Positions 61,391-64,000 of a DNA stretch of 64,000 nucleotides are shown piece by piece (the first letter of the stretch is position 1; each line of letters begins with the position of its first letter). A model generated the notes under the pieces. It was not told the DNA's origin. It ran no database searches and worked only from the letters and a program-made list of their open reading frames with translations. The DNA comes from JAOUEA01 sp963810915. Its GTDB lineage: Bacteria > Actinomycetota > UBA4738 > HRBIN12. The position numbers and the translations under genes were made by a program. Location of the stretch: assembly GCA_963810915.1 (NCBI GenBank), contig CAWEPH010000003.1, positions 1-64,000 of the forward strand, read 5' to 3'.

Positions 61391-61881
61391 GCGCGGCCAC
61401 CCTTGCTCGTGAGCTCGCCGAGGCTGTGGTGCATCACACTTGTCGAGCGATGCAACGCACCCTTCGTCTCGTCGCTGCCGTGACCGTCTGCTTCGCGCTG
61501 GCAGGGTGCCACGAGGGCTCCGGCTGGGCAGAGCGGGTCGACGTGCCGCTCGGGGTCACGATCGAGATGACGAGTGATCCCAGGCCGCGCTGCGGGCCAG
61601 ACAACTGCTTCATCGGGTATCGGGTCGTGATCACCGATCGAGGGGACCGACCCGTATACGCCCGAGACTGCGTGGCCCGCGGCCTGGATCGGTACGGGCA
61701 CCCAGTGGTCGAGACGACGTTCGGGTTCGGGATCGGCCCGGGGGCGGGCACCGAGCCTGGGATGCCGTATCGGAGTCGAGGAACGATGCTGGTCAAGAGC
61801 ACGCCCGAGGAGCTGGCCGACGTCCGCTCACTCGAGGGTTCATGCCTGGCCTACGTTTGGCACGGCACCACCCCCATCTGA
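61387..61881 (+). CDS. Lipoprotein, unknown
   Basis: A 164-residue protein with a lipoprotein signal: RTLRLVAAVTVCFALAGC, lipobox LAGC. The mature part has Cys in PRCGPDNCFIGYRVVITDRG, YARDCVARGL and LEGSCLAYVW, which may form disulfides. The ATG at 61387 overlaps the upstream stop as ATGA, which favours it. The ATG at 61450 would give a signal peptide of normal length without the 21 preceding residues, and is the alternative. Third gene of the sigma/Kelch operon. Confidence 0.65.
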   Translation: MSAATLARELAEAVVHHTCRAMQRTLRLVAAVTVCFALAGCHEGSGWAERVDVPLGVTIEMTSDPRPRCGPDNCFIGYRVVITDRGDRPVYARDCVARGLDRYGHPVVETTFGFGIGPGAGTEPGMPYRSRGTMLVKSTPEELADVRSLEGSCLAYVWHGTTPI

Positions 61882-61958
61882 TGGCCTGATGAGAGGCAAC
61901 ACCCGTCAACGGGCGGGACGCTGGCGTTGGCGAGCGTTCGCCGATCCTCCCCGACGCG

Positions 61959-62174
61959 CTACCGGATGGACCGCAACGCTCCGATGACCAGCAGGACGAG
62001 CGAGGCAACCACTCCCAGGAGGCCGACGACCAACGGAGACACGCCGCCGCAGTCCGAACCGCCCGCGGCGTCGTTACAGCCGTGGGCGAGCCACGAGGGC
62101 GACGTGACCAGGATGGCGATCGTCACGACGACAACCGCACCCGCTGCGACCACCCACCACTTCACGTCGCGCAT
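61959..62174 (-). CDS. Small two-helix membrane protein
   Basis: A 71-residue protein with two hydrophobic helices (WVVAAGAVVVVTIAILVTS and LVVGLLGVVASLVLLVIGAL) and a short loop holding two Cys (HGCNDAAGGSDCGG) that could form a disulfide outside the cell. The ATG at 62174 lies inside the end of the upstream gene (13-base overlap), which suggests coupling; a TTG at 62192 is the alternative start. No family recognised. Confidence 0.5.
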   Translation of the reverse strand: MRDVKWWVVAAGAVVVVTIAILVTSPSWLAHGCNDAAGGSDCGGVSPLVVGLLGVVASLVLLVIGALRSIR

Positions 62175-62644
62175 CGTATCGCCGACCGCCAAGTGGCTCG
62201 CGATCGTGGTCCCTGGAACGTGTGGCCCCGCCTCTGGAGTTCATGCCTGAGGGTCGTCGCCGCCCGAGTACCGGGATGACTGAACGCGAACCTCGTTCGC
62301 GTCAACGCTATCCAGTCGGGTTCGCTCACCGTCCCGGGTACGTCCTTCCTCGGTGTCCAATGAAGCCGCTCGATCCGAGGATGCTCGAAGGAGATCGCGT
62401 AACGATGTCGGTCGAACTCCTCTGACACCGCACCGATGGCGTCGAGATCGAGTTGCGCCTCCATCGCCAGGTTCGATGCACCGGGGATCCATCGGACCCG
62501 CTTCGTCGTGACCATCACGTAGGTCCATCCCGCGCCCGCGCCGGCGATGTTGCCCGTCGTCGTGATGTCCTCACACCGCCCGGTTGCCAGGACCTCCTCG
62601 TCGGCATCCAGATGCCTCCGCACGAAGAAGTTGCACGTCTCCAA
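62162..62644 (-). CDS. PH-like-domain hypothetical protein
   Basis: A 160-residue soluble protein: RRHLDADEEVLATGRCED, AGWTYVMVTTKRVRWIPGAS, LDLDAIGAVSEEFDRHRYAI and a C-terminal helix RAATTLRHELQRRG. Strand order resembles the bacterial PH-like domain of the YokE type. The only usual start is a TTG at 62644, but PYAWLRDLLETCNFF-like codons continue upstream to a TGA, so the true start or an undetected indel upstream remains open. Overlaps the next gene by 13 bases. Confidence 0.5.
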   Translation of the reverse strand: METCNFFVRRHLDADEEVLATGRCEDITTTGNIAGAGAGWTYVMVTTKRVRWIPGASNLAMEAQLDLDAIGAVSEEFDRHRYAISFEHPRIERLHWTPRKDVPGTVSEPDWIALTRTRFAFSHPGTRAATTLRHELQRRGHTFQGPRSRATWRSAIRCAT

Positions 62645-62735
62645 GAGGTCCCGCAGCCACGCATAGGGTCAAGGTAGCCCTCCGCGAGGAACCCGGCGTC
62701 GGACGGATCTACCGCCGTCAGGCAAAGCGAGGTTC

Positions 62736-63194
62736 CTATCTGGGTGTGAACAGGACCGCCACCGGCAAGAGGAACGCCGCGACGCCGGCTGCCACCGCCG
62801 GGAGTCGGGAGCGTCCGGCGTGTCCGATCGAGGATGCCAACCGCACGGCGCCGATGGTCGCCAGCACACCCCCGATGAACAGCGGGAACCCGATGGACCA
62901 CATCCCGATGATGCCGAGCGAGATCAGCCCGCCCGCGGCGGCCGCCATCAACACGAGCCGACGATGCGGGGACGACGACCAAGCGGCACCGGCGGCGCAG
63001 GCGCCCGCGGCCGCGATACACGACGAGATCAAGAGCACGCGAAGCCCCATGCCGTCGCCCTGGTTCTGGATCAGAAGGAGGTAGACGACGACCATGACGA
63101 ACGCGATACCGGCCGCGACGGCCGCGAGTATCGCGCCGGGACGCTTCGTTGACCCCGGCCGTACCGGCACGTCGGCGTGAACGTTCGAGCCCAT
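62736..63194 (-). CDS. Four-helix membrane protein, unknown
   Basis: A 152-residue protein with four hydrophobic helices: ILAAVAAGIAFVMVVVYLLL, LLISSCIAAAGACAAGAAW, LISLGIIGMWSIGFPLFIGG and LPAVAAGVAAFLLPVAVLF. AAGGGTG about seven bases before the ATG at 63194 favours this start; an ATG at 63239 is in frame. Nothing further is recognised in the 150 bases before the next gene apart from that gene's promoter. Confidence 0.6.
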   Translation of the reverse strand: MGSNVHADVPVRPGSTKRPGAILAAVAAGIAFVMVVVYLLLIQNQGDGMGLRVLLISSCIAAAGACAAGAAWSSSPHRRLVLMAAAAGGLISLGIIGMWSIGFPLFIGGVLATIGAVRLASSIGHAGRSRLPAVAAGVAAFLLPVAVLFTPR

Positions 63195-63389
63195 CGGTCT
63201 ACACCCTTCGATCGCCGAGTTAGTCGTCTGGCTCATCATCTACTCGGCGGTGCTCACGGTACTGCGACGTCACGACGGTGGCTAGCAAGCTCCGGCCTGG
63301 CGGTGGCCTTGTCAATGGGTCCTGCCGTACCTGTGCTACCGGGGCTGAGGAGAGAGGATCGGGCGGCCTCCACGGCTTATGCTTCGGCC

Positions 63390-63616
63390 GTGAGCGAATA
63401 CGTCCGGGACGAGCACAAACGGTCGTCGTTCAGGTGAAGAGGCAGGCCGAGGCCGATTGGCTGCGTGTCACGCTTGTCGCCAACGGGATCGACGGGTTCG
63501 TCTCACCGTCGTCATACATCCCGTCCGTGGATTGGGTGCCAGGACTGCAAGTGGCGGTGCGGTCAGAAGATGCCGAGGCCGCCCGCAGTCTGCTTCGCGG
63601 CCTCAAACTCATCTAA
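63390..63616 (+). CDS. DUF2007-type protein, one frameshift
   Basis: A GTG at 63390 with TATGCT ending six bases upstream starts EYVRDEHK, and then runs into a stop. Adding one A to the AAA run at 63417-63419 joins it to VVVQVKRQAEADWLRVTLVA, NGIDGFVSPSS, and PGLQVAVRSEDAEAARSLLR, which is the DUF2007 pattern (a small signal-transducing-like domain). The repaired protein has 75 residues. Without repair the second part would need the GTG at 63434. Promoter position and family agree with the repair. Confidence 0.6.
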
Positions 63617-63641
63617 GGTCGCCACCCCTCGCAGTAACACC

Positions 63642-63659
63642 TGTCCCGAAACCGGGACA
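63642..63659. repeat. Short inverted repeat
   Basis: TGTCCCG (63642-63648) and CGGGACA (63653-63659) are perfect complements around AAAC, 26 bases after the DUF2007 stop. It may terminate transcription or be a small dispersed palindrome; no T run. Confidence 0.4.
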
Positions 63660-63757
63660 CGGCGTCAGCAGCCGGATCCTGCGAGAGCCCGGCTCGGTAA
63701 CGACAATCGCGATCCTTAGTGGCAGGTTCTCGGGTGTCCGTCGCGGACGCGACCGGT

Positions 63758-64000
63758 CTACTTCCGGACGTACATCACCATCGTCGACGGGATCATCCCG
63801 GCTCGCTCCGCCGCCGCGGCCAGTTCCGAGGAGAAGGAGCTCTGGGCTGCCCGAAAGGCCTCCATGTCAGGGACGTCCCATGTGCTGGCAACATGGTTGC
63901 TGCCATCCATAGCGACGTAGCTTGCCCCGTCCGACGCGACCGCCGACATCGCGGGGACCATCTCTTCCTTGAACTTCAACCACTCCTCGACATCGTTGAC
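63758..64000 (-). CDS. Antibiotic-monooxygenase-like small protein, 5' partial
   Basis: The frame is open through the right edge; the visible part is 80 residues: VNDVEEWLKFKEEMVPAMSA, YVAMDGSNHVASTWDVPDME AFRAAQSSF, and a C-terminal PSTMVMYVRK. Alternating strand and helix and the HxxSTWDVPDMEAF pattern suggest a ferredoxin-like dimeric alpha/beta barrel as in ABM/EthD proteins. A TTG at 63979 is in frame but the similarity continues before it. Function unknown. Confidence 0.6.
   Translation of the reverse strand, partial: VNDVEEWLKFKEEMVPAMSAVASDGASYVAMDGSNHVASTWDVPDMEAFRAAQSSFSSELAAAAERAGMIPSTMVMYVRK

Noticed and set aside
63642..63659. Inverted repeat as a transposon end
   Set aside because: Only one copy of the 7-bp stem was seen in the window, without target duplication or a transposase; left as a possible hairpin.

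Overview
The window is GC-rich DNA with short intergenic spaces and no insertion sequence, prophage, CRISPR array or rRNA operon. It looks like a chromosome segment of an actinobacterium, probably an uncultured, soil-type lineage of Actinomycetota. The reasons are the galU-moeA-moaC-GlpR/SepX-like locus, the many leaderless genes whose TANNNT -10 box sits 6-8 nt before the start codon, the mixed ATG/GTG/TTG starts (and one CTG), and the MptA/B-like membrane mannosyltransferase. I cannot assign a genus. No gene-free stretch exceeds about 300 bases. The largest are 52210-52469 (hairpin terminator, then the leader of the next gene) and 20857-21050 (a promoter and palindrome).

Layout. 1-8.2 kb: end of a membrane coiled-coil protein, a 5'-3' exonuclease, RidA, two SAM methyltransferases, a frameshifted SRPBCC protein, an AlkA-like glycosylase divergent from rlmN, and an ABC ATPase. 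8.3-18.1 kb: envelope and maintenance genes (two GT-C type membrane proteins, a lipoprotein, the tldD/tldE pair, uppP with an apparent CTG start, a SAF/CpaB-like protein, mtnP, a FmdB zinc ribbon). 18.2-22.4 kb: galU, moeA, moaC, a GlpR/SepX-like membrane protein, a translin-family protein and tRNA-Ala(CGC). 22.4-26.2 kb: a secreted barrel protein with a small membrane partner, and a large LuxR-type ATPase regulator. 26.3-33.6 kb: adenosine deaminase, a DAP-decarboxylase-like PLP enzyme, an MBL hydrolase, an amidohydrolase, a PhoX-like protein and a class III aminotransferase. 33.6-37.1 kb: HxlR/YceI divergent pair, small proteins, a nitrilase-family amidase and a GNAT.

The metabolic centrepiece is 37.0-49.5 kb, with two aerobic CO dehydrogenase-type operons. 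The leftward operon is coxM-coxS-coxL-xdhC/YHS-coxG-mocA. Its CoxL carries the form I signature AYRCSFR, and mocA would make the cytosine-dinucleotide molybdenum cofactor this enzyme needs. The rightward operon is coxS-coxL-coxM in form II order, with AYRGAGR. A second XdhC lies between them. The XdhC of the form I operon carries a C-terminal YHS metal-binding domain, which is the most interesting single object in the window. moeA and moaC (18-21 kb) and a MOSC protein (54 kb) also belong to molybdenum-cofactor chemistry.

49.5-64 kb holds an alpha/beta hydrolase, a BNR-type exported protein, a PPOX-family flavoprotein, a broken alcohol dehydrogenase, small membrane proteins, a cupin, a DUF1801 protein, and two ECF sigma modules. 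Each sigma gene is followed by a single-pass membrane protein, one with Kelch-like repeats. Then come lipoprotein and membrane hypotheticals, a frameshifted DUF2007 protein and a partial antibiotic-monooxygenase-like gene at the edge.

Six genes are broken by single-base indels, eight indels in all. Most look like added or lost bases in short runs, so either residual sequencing error or recent decay should be considered before any of these genes is called dead.
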